Notes under the pieces: model-generated
Database searches by the model: none
The model's input: the letters and a program-made list of their open reading frames with translations, nothing else
Told to the model about the DNA's origin: nothing
NCBI RefSeq assembly: GCF_002077695.1
Contig: NZ_MWUE01000028.1
Span: 38,993-102,992 of the forward strand
From: Pantoea latae
Lineage (GTDB): Bacteria; Pseudomonadota; Gammaproteobacteria; Enterobacterales; Enterobacteriaceae
Direction: 5' to 3'
Length of the DNA stretch: 64,000 nucleotides
Part shown: one piece after another, positions 36,342-45,042 of the stretch
How the letters are laid out: every line of letters starts with the position of its first letter
Numbering within the stretch: position 1 is the stretch's first letter
Position numbers and translations under genes: made by a program

Positions 36342-38600
36342 TTAGATATCGAAGCGATCCAGATTCATCACTTTGGTCCAGGCGGCCACGAAGTCGGTAA
36401 CGAACTTCTGGTGGGCGTCGCTGCTGGCGTAAACCTCTGCCAGCGCGCGCAGGATGGCGTTTGAGCCAAACACCAGGTCAGCGCGGGTGGCGTGGAACTT
36501 CACCTCGCCGCTCTGACGATCGCGCCCTTCAAACAGCTCCTCGCTCTCGTCGGTGGCGCGCCATGCGGTGCGCATATCGAGCAGGTTCGAGAAGAAGTCG
36601 GTGCTCAGCACGCCGGGACGTTCGGTGAACAGGCCGCGGTCGCTGCCGTCGAAGTTGGTTCCCAGCACGCGCAGACCACCCAGCAGTACCGTCAGCTCCG
36701 GCGCGCTCAGGGTCAGCTGCTGCGCTTTATCCAGCAGCAAAGTTTCGGTAGATGAACCGCCCTGCACGCGACGATAGTTGCGGAAACCGTCCGCCAGCGG
36801 CTGCAGCAGCGCAAAGGAGTCGACGTCAGTCTGATCCTGGCGCGCATCGACGCGGCCCGGCGTAAAGGGCACCTGCACCGCTACGCCCGCCGCCGCGGCC
36901 GCCATTTCGACACCGACGTTGCCCGCCAGCACGATAATGTCCGCCAGCGAGGCTTTGCCTGTGGTGTGCTGAATATCCTGCAGCACCGGCAGCACGTCGC
37001 GGATCACGCTGGCGTTGACCGCCCACTCTCTCTGCGGCGCCAGCGCCAGACGGGCACCGTTCGCGCCGCCGCGCTTGTCGCCGCCGCGGAAGGTCGACGC
37101 AGAGGCCCAGGCAGCGGAAACCAGCTGGCTGACGCTCAGACCAGATGCCGCGATTTTCGCCTTCAGCTCGCTGATGTCGCTCTCGCTCGGCTGATAAATC
37201 GCCGCCGGCAGCGGATCCTGCCACAGCAGATCTTCCTTCGGCACTTCCGGGCCGAGGTAGCGCGCTTTCGGCCCCATATCGCGGTGGGTCAGCTTGAACC
37301 AGGCACGGGCGAAGGCTTCGTTAAACGCCTGCGGATCGTTAAGGAAGCGACGGGAGATCTTTTCGAACTCCGGGTCGAAGCGCAGCGTCAGGTCGGTCAC
37401 CAGCATGGTCGGCTTGCGCTTTTTCTCTGGATCGAACGGATCGGGAATAATCGCGTCGGCGTTGCTCGCCTCAAACTGAATGGCGCCCGCCGGGCTGTGC
37501 GTCTGCACCCACTCATATTTGAACAGGTTCTCGAAGAAGTAGTTGCTCCACTGGGTCGGGGTTTGCGTCCAGACCACTTCCAGACCCGACGTAATGGCGT
37601 CTGCGCCTGCGCCGCTGCCGTAGCTGCTGCGCCAGCCGAAGCCCTGCGCTTCAATCGGCGAGGCTTCCGGATCGACATCAAGGTGGCTGGCCGCGCCCGC
37701 GCCGTGGGTTTTACCCAGCGTATGGCCGCCGGCGATCAGCGCCACGATCTCTTCGTCGTTCATGCCCATGTTGCCAAAGGTGGCGCGAATAGCTGGCGCG
37801 GCCGAGGCCGGGTTGCCGCTCGCTTCCGGGCCCTCCGGGTTAACGTAGATCAGGCCCATTTCGGTGGCGCCGAGCGGCGCGTTGGCGAGGCTTTCCGGAT
37901 GACGATGCGCCAGCCATTCGGTTTCGTGGCCCCAGTCCACATCCATATCCGGTTCCCACACGTCTTCACGTCCGGCGCCGAAGCCGAAGGTGCGGAAGCC
38001 GGCGTTTTCCAGCGAGACGTTGCCCGCGAGAATATAGAGATCGGCCCAGGAAATTTTCTGGCCATACTTCTGTTTCACCGGCCACAGCAGGCGACGCGCT
38101 TTATCCAGGCTGACGTTGTCCGGCCAGGAGTTGAGCGGCGCGAAACGCTGCTGACCACGGCCAGAGCCGCCGCGACCGTCGATGGTGCGATAGGTGCCTG
38201 CACTGTGCCATGCCATACGGATAAACAGGCCGATATAGCTGCCCCAGTCGGCCGGCCACCAGGACTGGGAATCGGTCAGCAGCGCGCGGATGTCCGCTTT
38301 CAGCGCCGAATAGTCGAGCTTGCTGAATTCGTCGCGGTAGTTGAAGTCGTCGCTGAGGGGGTTGGAACGGCTGGAGTGCTGGTTCAGCAGGTCGACGCGC
38401 AGCATGTTAGGCCACCAGTCGCGGTTGGTGGTGCCGCTGCCAGCGCCACGCGCCAGTACGCTTTTCTCTTCGGAGGCGCCGTGGTTAAACGGACATTTAC
38501 CGGCGTCGGCGCCGCTCTCATTCTGATTTTTTTCTTGCGACGCGCCATGAGGGAAAGGGCATTTACCTGCGGCGTTATTGTTATCTTCGGGCGTGCTCAT
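36342..38600 (-). CDS. katG: Catalase-peroxidase KatG
   Basis: A bifunctional haem enzyme that removes hydrogen peroxide. The 752 aa carry the distal site RMAWHSAGTYR (Trp131, His132), Tyr in GLIYVNPEG and Met in MGMNDEEIVALIAGGH, which form the Trp-Tyr-Met adduct of KatG. The proximal His is in GGHTLGKTHGAG. The N-terminus has a duplicated segment, AGKCPFPHGAS near residue 11 and AGKCPFNHGAS near residue 33. It lies 103 bases downstream of uraH on the same strand, so it may be partly co-expressed with purine genes, which fits peroxide release by urate oxidation. Confidence 0.98.
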   Translation of the reverse strand: MSTPEDNNNAAGKCPFPHGASQEKNQNESGADAGKCPFNHGASEEKSVLARGAGSGTTNRDWWPNMLRVDLLNQHSSRSNPLSDDFNYRDEFSKLDYSALKADIRALLTDSQSWWPADWGSYIGLFIRMAWHSAGTYRTIDGRGGSGRGQQRFAPLNSWPDNVSLDKARRLLWPVKQKYGQKISWADLYILAGNVSLENAGFRTFGFGAGREDVWEPDMDVDWGHETEWLAHRHPESLANAPLGATEMGLIYVNPEGPEASGNPASAAPAIRATFGNMGMNDEEIVALIAGGHTLGKTHGAGAASHLDVDPEASPIEAQGFGWRSSYGSGAGADAITSGLEVVWTQTPTQWSNYFFENLFKYEWVQTHSPAGAIQFEASNADAIIPDPFDPEKKRKPTMLVTDLTLRFDPEFEKISRRFLNDPQAFNEAFARAWFKLTHRDMGPKARYLGPEVPKEDLLWQDPLPAAIYQPSESDISELKAKIAASGLSVSQLVSAAWASASTFRGGDKRGGANGARLALAPQREWAVNASVIRDVLPVLQDIQHTTGKASLADIIVLAGNVGVEMAAAAAGVAVQVPFTPGRVDARQDQTDVDSFALLQPLADGFRNYRRVQGGSSTETLLLDKAQQLTLSAPELTVLLGGLRVLGTNFDGSDRGLFTERPGVLSTDFFSNLLDMRTAWRATDESEELFEGRDRQSGEVKFHATRADLVFGSNAILRALAEVYASSDAHQKFVTDFVAAWTKVMNLDRFDI

Positions 38601-38703
38601 TATCGGCTCCGTTGGCTTTTGGTTACCCGGCTACGATAGCGTTACGCTGCGCCAAACACTATCTGGATACACCAACGGTTTTGATAGCCGCAGGCTTTCA
38701 AAA

Positions 38704-39039
38704 TTAGCTTCCGCGATAGGTCGACCACGACCACGGCGAGATGAGAAAAGGCAGATGAAAATGGCTGCCCGCGGCGGCGATCACGAAGTCGATCTGCGCG
38801 GAGACGTAGAGCGCGTCGCGGCCATCTGCGGCAAAGTAGTCGCCGATTTCGGCCGTCAGGCGATAGTGGCCCGGCGTCAGCGGCTCCGGCGTTAGATCGC
38901 CGATGCGCCCGTCGCTGTCCGTCTCGCCGTCGGCAACCGGCAACCAGCCCTCCGGGCTGTTCTGCTCAAGGGAGATAGCGACGCCGACCGCCGGTTTGCC
39001 CAGCGCGGTGTCGAGAATATGGGTGGTGATGGTGCTCAT
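38704..39039 (-). CDS. uraH: 5-hydroxyisourate hydrolase (transthyretin-like) UraH
   Basis: Hydrolyses 5-hydroxyisourate to OHCU, the second step after urate oxidation. The 111 aa form a transthyretin-like fold. His and Arg active-site residues lie in THILDTALGKPA and GHYRL, and the C-terminal signature HLPFLISPWSWSTYRGS ends in the canonical YRGS. There is no visible signal peptide, so it is cytosolic. The start overlaps the uraD stop (ATGA). Confidence 0.97.
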   Translation of the reverse strand: MSTITTHILDTALGKPAVGVAISLEQNSPEGWLPVADGETDSDGRIGDLTPEPLTPGHYRLTAEIGDYFAADGRDALYVSAQIDFVIAAAGSHFHLPFLISPWSWSTYRGS

Positions 39040-39530
39040 AGCAGGCTCTCCTTCAGACGCAGCAGGGTGATCTCCCGCAGCTGCTGTAGCGCTTCGCGCG
39101 TTTCAGTGGGTTCGTCGTGTGTCAGGCGGCGCTGAAGCTGCGCCAGCATCTCTTCGCCGCTGCGCCCGCTGGCGCGGATCAGGAAGACGCGGCCGAAGCG
39201 CGCCTCATAGGCCTGATTGCCCGCCCGCATCGCCTGCTTCAGCGCCGCGTCGGCGTCGCCCATCGCGGACTGCTCCTGGCGCGACAGCGCTGCCTCTTTC
39301 TCCGCGCCGCTGGCGCGTTCGCCAATGCGCGGATGGGCCAGCAGGGCCTGCTCCAGATCGTCACGGCTCCACGCCTGCGTCAGCCGCTCCGCTTCCGCCA
39401 GCAGCGCCGCCAGCGAGGCGAAAGGCCGTGCGGCCGCCAGCGCCTGCTGCCAGCGCGGGATTGCCACGCAGTGGGCGATTGCCGCCTGCGCCGCCGACGT
39501 CGGCAGCGCGTTGAAGCTCGCGAGATTCAT
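39036..39530 (-). CDS. uraD: OHCU decarboxylase UraD
   Basis: Decarboxylates 2-oxo-4-hydroxy-4-carboxy-5-ureidoimidazoline to S-allantoin. The 164 aa have the family signature: the catalytic His-Pro in LLAHPRIGER, then the SRQEQSAM and YEARFGRVFLIRASGRS segments. I chose the ATG at 39530 (MNLASFNALPTSAAQ), which overlaps the upstream amidohydrolase stop by four bases. Confidence 0.96.
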   Translation of the reverse strand: MNLASFNALPTSAAQAAIAHCVAIPRWQQALAAARPFASLAALLAEAERLTQAWSRDDLEQALLAHPRIGERASGAEKEAALSRQEQSAMGDADAALKQAMRAGNQAYEARFGRVFLIRASGRSGEEMLAQLQRRLTHDEPTETREALQQLREITLLRLKESLL

Positions 39531-40780
39531 GGCGCGCCTCGCTGCGCCAGCTGGCACACGGCGTGCAGATAAGCGCGCACCGCCAGCGCCACGTCCTCGG
39601 TCATCACCGCTTCCGCCGGATGATGGCTGATGCCGCGTTCGTTGCGCACGAACAGCATGCCGACCGGCCAGCGCTCGGCGATGGCGATAGCGTCATGGCC
39701 CGCGCCGCTCGGCAGCGCCAGCGTGCGGCCCTGCACCGTCTCCACCGCGCTGCTCAGCGCCTGCTGCAGATCGCTGTCGCAGGCGGTGGCGCTGATGCGG
39801 TAATACTCTTCCGCCTCGAAGCGCAGGCCGCGCCGCAGCGCGATCGCCTCGCCCTGAGTCAGCAGGCTCGACAGCAGTCGCTCCAGCGGCAGATCCTGCG
39901 GGCCGCGCACGTCGAGCGACAGCGTCACCTCGCCGGGAATAACGTTGACCGCGCCGGGCGCGCAGCTCAGCGTGCCAACCGTGGCCACCAGCTGCGGATC
40001 CTGCTCGCGCGTGGTCGCCTCAATAAACACCATCCACTCCGCCGCTGCCGCCAGCGCGTCTTTACGGTGGGCCATCGGCACCGTGCCCGCGTGGCCCGCC
40101 TCGCCGCTGAAGCGGCAGCTAAGACGGCGCGCGCCGTTGATGGCGGTGACCACGCCCAGCGCCAGCCCTTCCTGCTCCAGGCAGGGCCCCTGTTCGATAT
40201 GCAGTTCAAGATAGGCGACGATGTCGTTCAGGTCACGCGCCGCGCGTGGGATCGCTTCCGCGTCCAGCCCCACGTCCGCCATTGCCTGCGCCACGGTAAT
40301 GCCGTTGCCGTCTGGATGTGTGGTCCAGCTCTCTGGCCAGCTGCCGGCGATGCCGCGGCTGCCGAGCAGCGTAATGCCGAAGCGCGTGCCCTCTTCGTCG
40401 CCGAAACCGACGATCTCCACCGCCAGCGGCAGGCGCCGCCGCTGCTGATGCAGCCACTGCACGGTTTCAATTGCGGTCAGCACGCCGAGCATGCCGTCGT
40501 AGCGGCCGGCGTTGCGCACCGTATCGAGATGCGAACCGAGCAGCAGCGCGGGCGCGCCCGCGCTTGCGCCGTCGTAGCGGCCGCAGATATTGCCGACCTC
40601 ATCCTGCCAGACGCGCATGCCGGCCTGCGCCATCCACTCGCCAACCTGCGCGTTGGCGCGCAGATGCTGCGGCGAAAGATAGACGCGCGTCAGCTGATCG
40701 GGCGATTCGCTGATCGCCGCCAGCGCGTCGCAGCGCGCCATCACGCGTTCGGCGGCGAGCTGCGCCTCAACGGCGTTCAT
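39527..40780 (-). CDS. hpxK: Allantoate amidohydrolase (M20 family, HpxK/AllC-like)
   Basis: A dinuclear-metal amidohydrolase that releases ammonia and CO2 from allantoate to give S-ureidoglycine. The metal ligands are in GSHLDTVRNAGRYDG (His, Asp) and GFGDEEGTRFG (Glu-Glu), and the dimerisation region includes ELHIEQGPCLE. Of three consecutive ATG codons (40786, 40783, 40780) I chose the last, which has GAGG seven bases upstream (417 aa). The cluster overlaps the aminotransferase stop. N-carbamoyl-amino-acid hydrolases look similar, but the flanking aminotransferase and UraD favour allantoate. The symbol follows the Klebsiella hpx naming. Confidence 0.87.
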   Translation of the reverse strand: MNAVEAQLAAERVMARCDALAAISESPDQLTRVYLSPQHLRANAQVGEWMAQAGMRVWQDEVGNICGRYDGASAGAPALLLGSHLDTVRNAGRYDGMLGVLTAIETVQWLHQQRRRLPLAVEIVGFGDEEGTRFGITLLGSRGIAGSWPESWTTHPDGNGITVAQAMADVGLDAEAIPRAARDLNDIVAYLELHIEQGPCLEQEGLALGVVTAINGARRLSCRFSGEAGHAGTVPMAHRKDALAAAAEWMVFIEATTREQDPQLVATVGTLSCAPGAVNVIPGEVTLSLDVRGPQDLPLERLLSSLLTQGEAIALRRGLRFEAEEYYRISATACDSDLQQALSSAVETVQGRTLALPSGAGHDAIAIAERWPVGMLFVRNERGISHHPAEAVMTEDVALAVRAYLHAVCQLAQRGAP

Positions 40781-40782
40781 CA

Positions 40783-42015
40783 TCATGCCTCGCTCCCGTA
40801 GCGATCCCAGGCCGCCTGCATCGCCGCGCCCTGGGTCGCGCGGAAGCCGACGTGCGTCAGCACCGCCTCCAGCGCCGCCAGCGTGGTCATCACGCAATCT
40901 TTACGCGCGTTGTAGCCCATGGTGCCGATGCGCCATACCTTGCCGTGCAGCGGCCCGAACGAGGTGCCGATCTCGATGCCGAAATCCTCCAGCATCAGCG
41001 CGCGCACCTGGTCGCCGTTGACGCCCTGCGGGATCACCACGCCGAGCACGTTGTTCATCTTGTGCTTCAGGTCGCCGAAGGTTTCCAGCCCCATGCCCTG
41101 AATGCCCTTCAGCAGCGCCTCGCCGTGCAGCTTGTGGCGCGCGATGCCTGCGTCCAGCCCTTCCTGCAGGATCAGCCGTGCGCACTCGCGCGCGCCGAAC
41201 AGCGCGCTGGTCGCCTCGGTATGGTGGTTGAGGCGCTCCGGCCCCCAGTAGTCCATGATCATGCCGAGATCGAAATAGTTGGAGTAGATCATCTCCTCGT
41301 CGCCGTCCTGATGCGCGGCGGTGCGGATCCCCTCTTCCACGCATTTGCGGCGGCGGATCGCCGCTTCCATCTGCGGGCTGAGGGTGATCGGCGAGGTGCC
41401 GGACGGGCCGCCGAGGCATTTCTGCATCCCGGCCGACACCGCATCCAGCCCCCAGGCGTCGGTTTCCAGCGCGTTGCCGCCGAGCGACGCGGTGGCGTCG
41501 GTGTAGAACAGCACGCCGTACTTCTGGCAGATGGCGCCCAGCTCCGCCAGCGGTTGCAGCATGGTGGTGGAGGTGTCGCCCTGCACCGTCAGCAGCAGGC
41601 GCGGCTTCACGCGCTTAATGGCGTCCTCGATCTGATCCGGCGTAAACACCTCGCCCCAGGGCACCTCAATGGTGTGCACCTCGGCGCGGCAGCGGCGGGC
41701 GATCTCGCACAGCAGATGGCCAAAGCGGCCGAATACCGGCACCAGCACCCGATCGCCGGGACGGATCGCCGACAGCAGGATCGCCTCGATCCCGGCGCGC
41801 GAGGTGCCGTCGATCAGCAGCGTCCAGCGGTTTTCGGTGCGGAAGACGCCGCGATAAAGCGCCATTACCTCGTTCATATAGTGGGTCATCGCCGGATCGT
41901 ACTGGCCGATCAGCTGGCTCGACATGGCGCGCAGCACGCGCGGATCGGCGTTGATCGGGCCAGGGCCCATCAGCAGGCGCTGCGGCGGATTGATTTGCGG
42001 GTAGCGGTTTTCCAT
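40783..42015 (-). CDS. hpxJ: (S)-ureidoglycine-glyoxylate aminotransferase (PucG/HpxJ)
   Basis: A PLP enzyme of 410 aa that transaminates ureidoglycine with glyoxylate to give oxalurate plus glycine. The PLP lysine is in SAGMQKCLGGPSGTSP. The cofactor and substrate areas include LIDGTSRAGIEA and YTDATASLGGN, and the N-terminus LLMGPGPINADPRVL is typical of the alanine-glyoxylate/PucG branch. It is 18 bases downstream of the ABC ATPase gene and overlaps the amidohydrolase. Its product, oxalurate, is the substrate expected for HpxWXYZ encoded 4 kb away. Confidence 0.92.
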   Translation of the reverse strand: MENRYPQINPPQRLLMGPGPINADPRVLRAMSSQLIGQYDPAMTHYMNEVMALYRGVFRTENRWTLLIDGTSRAGIEAILLSAIRPGDRVLVPVFGRFGHLLCEIARRCRAEVHTIEVPWGEVFTPDQIEDAIKRVKPRLLLTVQGDTSTTMLQPLAELGAICQKYGVLFYTDATASLGGNALETDAWGLDAVSAGMQKCLGGPSGTSPITLSPQMEAAIRRRKCVEEGIRTAAHQDGDEEMIYSNYFDLGMIMDYWGPERLNHHTEATSALFGARECARLILQEGLDAGIARHKLHGEALLKGIQGMGLETFGDLKHKMNNVLGVVIPQGVNGDQVRALMLEDFGIEIGTSFGPLHGKVWRIGTMGYNARKDCVMTTLAALEAVLTHVGFRATQGAAMQAAWDRYGSEA

Positions 42016-42033
42016 GTTGATTTCCTGTCTAAA

Positions 42034-42765
42034 TTAGAGTCGCACCGAGGAGATGAACTGCTTCAGCTCCGGCGTCTGCGGCGCGGCGAACAGGGTTTTG
42101 CTGCTGCCCTGCTCCCAGACGCGCCCCTGATGCATAAAGACCACGCGGTCGCCGACGTCGCGGGCGAAGTTCATCTCATGGGTGACGAGGATTAGCGTCA
42201 TGCCTTCGGCGGCGAGCTGCTCCAGCACTTTTAGCACCTCGCCCACCAGTTCGGGGTCAAGCGCCGAGGTGATCTCGTCGCACAGCAGCACTTTCGGGTT
42301 CATCGCCAGCGCGCGGGCAATGGCGACGCGCTGCTGCTGGCCGCCGGAGAGGTTCGCCGGGGAGTAGTCGAGGCGCTCGCCGAGGCCAACTTTTTCCAGC
42401 ATCTGCGTCGCCAGCGCGCGGCACTCCGCCTCGCTTTTCTTCAGCACGCGGCGCGGCGCCAGCATCACGTTCTCCAGCGCGGTCATATGCGGAAAAAGGT
42501 TGAAGTTCTGGAACACCATGCCGACCGAGCGGCTGATGTCGCGCGCCTGAGAATCGCGGTCGGTGATGGTCATGCCGCCCAGCTTGATGCTCCCTTCCTG
42601 ATAGCCTTCCAGCCCGTTCATGCAGCGCAGCAGTGTGCTTTTGCCCGATCCGCTGCGGCCGATTATCGAGATCACTTCGCCCATCTCGATATCGAGATCG
42701 ACGCCTTTCAGCACGTGATTGTCGCCGTAGTACTTCTGCACCTGATTAATGGTGATGAGCGGCAT
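42034..42765 (-). CDS. Polar amino acid ABC transporter, ATP-binding protein
   Basis: The 243-aa ATPase of a GlnQ/HisP-type importer. Walker A is GRSGSGKST, the signature is LSGGQQQRVAIARALAM, and Walker B is VLLCDEITSALDPELVG. It overlaps the upstream permease by 20 bases. It lies in a long operon with two permeases, a binding protein and purine-degrading enzymes, so the cargo is probably a purine breakdown product or its amino acid-like relatives rather than a standard amino acid. That is inference from context. Confidence 0.93.
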   Translation of the reverse strand: MPLITINQVQKYYGDNHVLKGVDLDIEMGEVISIIGRSGSGKSTLLRCMNGLEGYQEGSIKLGGMTITDRDSQARDISRSVGMVFQNFNLFPHMTALENVMLAPRRVLKKSEAECRALATQMLEKVGLGERLDYSPANLSGGQQQRVAIARALAMNPKVLLCDEITSALDPELVGEVLKVLEQLAAEGMTLILVTHEMNFARDVGDRVVFMHQGRVWEQGSSKTLFAAPQTPELKQFISSVRL

Positions 42766-43405
42766 GGAATTTTTTCTCCAGATACTGGCTGTAGCGGGAC
42801 AGCGGATAACACATCAGGAAGTAGCCCAGCGCGACCAGGCCAAACACCTTAAAAGGTTGATACGTCACGTTGTTCAAAATGGTGCCGGCTTTGGTCAGTT
42901 CGATAAAGCCGATAATTGAGGCGAGCGCGGTGCCTTTGATCACCTGTACGGCGAAGCCCACCGTCGGCGCGATGGCGATGCGGATCGCCTGCGGCGCGAT
43001 TACCCGGCACAGCGTCTGGCCAAAGCTGAGGCCGAGGCAGCGCGACGCCTCCCACTGCCCTTTCGGCAGCGCGCGAATGCTGCCGAACCAGATATCGAGC
43101 AGAAAGGCGCTGGTGTAGAAGGTTAACGCCAGCGAGGCCGCCGTCCAGGGCGCGACGTCGATGCCGAACAGCCCGACACCAAAGAAGGCGAGAAACAGCT
43201 GCATCAGCAGCGGCGTGCCCTGAAACAGCTCGGTGTAGCCGCGGATCAGCCGCGTCAGCCACTTACGCTGCAGCAGGCGCAGAAAGAGCAGCGGCAGCGT
43301 CACCAGCGTGCCGCCGACAAAGGCGGTCAGCGACAGCAGCAGCGTCCAGCGCGCCGCCAGCAGCAGGTTGCGCAGAATATCCCAGTCGGTAAAGGTGCTC
43401 ATCAT
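42746..43405 (-). CDS. Polar amino acid ABC transporter, permease 2
   Basis: A 219-aa inner-membrane permease with about five helices and the EAA loop EASRCLGLSFGQTLCRVIAP, which contacts the ATPase. I chose the ATG at 43405 because GGGAG lies seven bases upstream. An ATG at 43402 is equally possible. It overlaps the first permease by four bases. It is paralogous to the next gene, as usual for heterodimeric GlnP-type systems. Confidence 0.92.
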   Translation of the reverse strand: MMSTFTDWDILRNLLLAARWTLLLSLTAFVGGTLVTLPLLFLRLLQRKWLTRLIRGYTELFQGTPLLMQLFLAFFGVGLFGIDVAPWTAASLALTFYTSAFLLDIWFGSIRALPKGQWEASRCLGLSFGQTLCRVIAPQAIRIAIAPTVGFAVQVIKGTALASIIGFIELTKAGTILNNVTYQPFKVFGLVALGYFLMCYPLSRYSQYLEKKFHAAHHH

Positions 43406-44067
43406 GCCTGCGCTCCCAACCATTTACGCCCCACCGCCAGCAGCACCTGGCGCATGGCGATCGACAACAGCAGATAGATCAGCGTGGTCACCAGATAGAC
43501 CTCGAAGCTTAAAAAGGTGCGCGACTGGATCAGGTTGGCGGCGAAGGTCAGCTCTTCATAGGAGACCTGCGACACCACCGACGAGCCGAGCATCACGATA
43601 ATGCACTGGCTCACCAGCGCCGGATAGATGCGCTGCAGCGACGGCGGCAGCACCACGCGCAGAAAGGTTTGCGCGCGCGTCAGCCCCAGCACGCGTCCCG
43701 CTTCCCACTGCCCTTTCGGCGTCACCTGAATGCCTGCGCGGATAATTTCGGTGCTGTAGGCGCCGAGGTTAATCAGCATCGCCAGCAGCGCCGCCTCGCC
43801 CGCCGTCAGCTTCAGGCCCAGATTGGGCAGGCCGAACACGATAAAAAAGAGCTGCACCACGAACGGGGTGTTGCGGATAATCTCCACGTACAGCCCCCAG
43901 AGGCGGCTGGCCCAGCCCGGCTGGCCGCTGCGCAGCGCCGCGCCGAGGATCCCCAGCCCGACGCCGCCGACGGTAGCCAGCAGCGTCAGTTGAATCGTGA
44001 CCCACAGGCCGGCGAGCAGCTCCGGCCAGTAGGGCAGGAGCGCAGGAAAGTTAAGTTGCCCGAGCAT
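43402..44067 (-). CDS. Polar amino acid ABC transporter, permease 1
   Basis: A 221-aa membrane protein with an EAA loop (EAGRVLGLTRAQTFLRVVLP) and the family phrases IRNTPFVVQLFFI and GAYSTEIIRAGI. It starts nine bases after the binding-protein gene and overlaps permease 2 by four bases. Confidence 0.93.
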   Translation of the reverse strand: MLGQLNFPALLPYWPELLAGLWVTIQLTLLATVGGVGLGILGAALRSGQPGWASRLWGLYVEIIRNTPFVVQLFFIVFGLPNLGLKLTAGEAALLAMLINLGAYSTEIIRAGIQVTPKGQWEAGRVLGLTRAQTFLRVVLPPSLQRIYPALVSQCIIVMLGSSVVSQVSYEELTFAANLIQSRTFLSFEVYLVTTLIYLLLSIAMRQVLLAVGRKWLGAQA

Positions 44068-44076
44068 AGCTGGCCC

Positions 44077-44862
44077 TTATGCGCCGAGGCTGGCGGGCAG
44101 CGGCGCTTTCAGCCACTCTTCCGACAGCTTGTTCAGCGTGCCGTCTTTGATGCCCTGCTCGATCAGCGCGTCCACCTTCGCCTTCAGCGCCGGCTCATCT
44201 TTTTTCAGGCCGATATAGCAGGGCGAATCCTTCAGCATAAACTGCGCCACCGGCGCTTTTTGCGGGTTCTGCCGCGCAATCGCCGCCACCACCAGGTTGC
44301 CGGTCGCCACGTACTGCACCTGGCCAGAGAGGTAGGCCGACAGCGTGGTGTTGTTGTCTTCGTAGCGCTTCACCTGCGCCTCTTTCGGCGCCAGGCTGCT
44401 CAGCACCATATCCTCCACCGCGCCGCGCGTGACGCCGATGCTCTTGCCGCTCAGCGCCGCCGCGTCTTTCAACGTCTCGCCTTTCGGGCCGAAGACGCCG
44501 AGGAAGAACGGTGCATAGGCGCGGCTGAAGTCGATCACTTTTTCACGCTCCGGGTTTTTCCCCATGCTGGAGATCACCAGATCGACCTTATCGGTTTGCA
44601 GATAGGGCACGCGGTTGGCGCTGGTGACCGGCACCAGCTGCAACTTAAGTTTCATCTGTTTCGCGAGGTATTTCGCCGTGTCGATATCGTAGCCCTGCGG
44701 CTGCAGATCGGTGCCGACCGATCCAAACGGCGGGAAGTCCTGCGGCACCGCCACGCGCAGCACGCCGCGCTTCTCGATATCCTGCAGCTGATCCGCCAGC
44801 GCGCTGCCGGTCTGAACCATCAGTAAGGCCGCCGCTGCAACCGCCATTAACGTTTTTTTCAT
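44077..44862 (-). CDS. Polar amino acid ABC transporter, periplasmic binding protein
   Basis: A 261-aa SBP_bac_3 family protein. A signal peptide (MKKTLMAVAAAALLMVQTGSALA) precedes RGVLRVAVPQDFPPFGS, the typical ligand-cleft start. LVISSMGKNPEREKVIDFS and KSIGVTRGAVED follow, with family-conserved positions for binding an alpha-amino or ureido group. I chose the ATG at 44862 because it begins the signal peptide. It is the first gene of an operon running through the transporter, hpxJ, hpxK, uraD and uraH. Its promoter region carries a 12-base motif also found at the hpxU start. Confidence 0.93.
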   Translation of the reverse strand: MKKTLMAVAAAALLMVQTGSALADQLQDIEKRGVLRVAVPQDFPPFGSVGTDLQPQGYDIDTAKYLAKQMKLKLQLVPVTSANRVPYLQTDKVDLVISSMGKNPEREKVIDFSRAYAPFFLGVFGPKGETLKDAAALSGKSIGVTRGAVEDMVLSSLAPKEAQVKRYEDNNTTLSAYLSGQVQYVATGNLVVAAIARQNPQKAPVAQFMLKDSPCYIGLKKDEPALKAKVDALIEQGIKDGTLNKLSEEWLKAPLPASLGA

Positions 44863-44883
44863 TATGCACCCCGGTAAGTTGAC

Positions 44884-44895
44884 CTGAAACAAAAG
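44884..44895 (+). promoter_or_regulatory. Motif shared with hpxU-hpxW region (candidate HpxU site)
   Basis: CTGAAACAAAAG, 22 bases upstream of the binding-protein start, is identical to one arm and centre of the palindrome at 45891-45908. It overlaps a second inverted repeat AAACAA-N7-TTGTTT (44887-44905). Its use as an operator is inferred. Confidence 0.4.
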
Positions 44896-45042
44896 ATTCT
44901 TGTTTATGTGATTTGCAACTAATGTGCCAACCCCGGCGCTGGCAAGCGCGCCGGGAAAAAGGGGGTTATTTCGCCTTACAGGCGGCTTCCCGACGACGGC
45001 AGCGAGAGATCATAATGAGGCAAAGCACCAAAATGGTGCTCT

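Noticed and set aside
36285..36345. Search for an attachment-site copy of the tRNA-Asp 3' end at the far edge of the catabolic island
   Set aside because: No match to the tRNA end was seen near 36.3 kb and no integrase gene lies in the island.
38630..38690. Possible OxyR site upstream of katG (ATAG and CTAT words)
   Set aside because: The spacing of the words (23 and 25 bases) does not fit the OxyR pattern of four ATAG elements at 10-11-base intervals.
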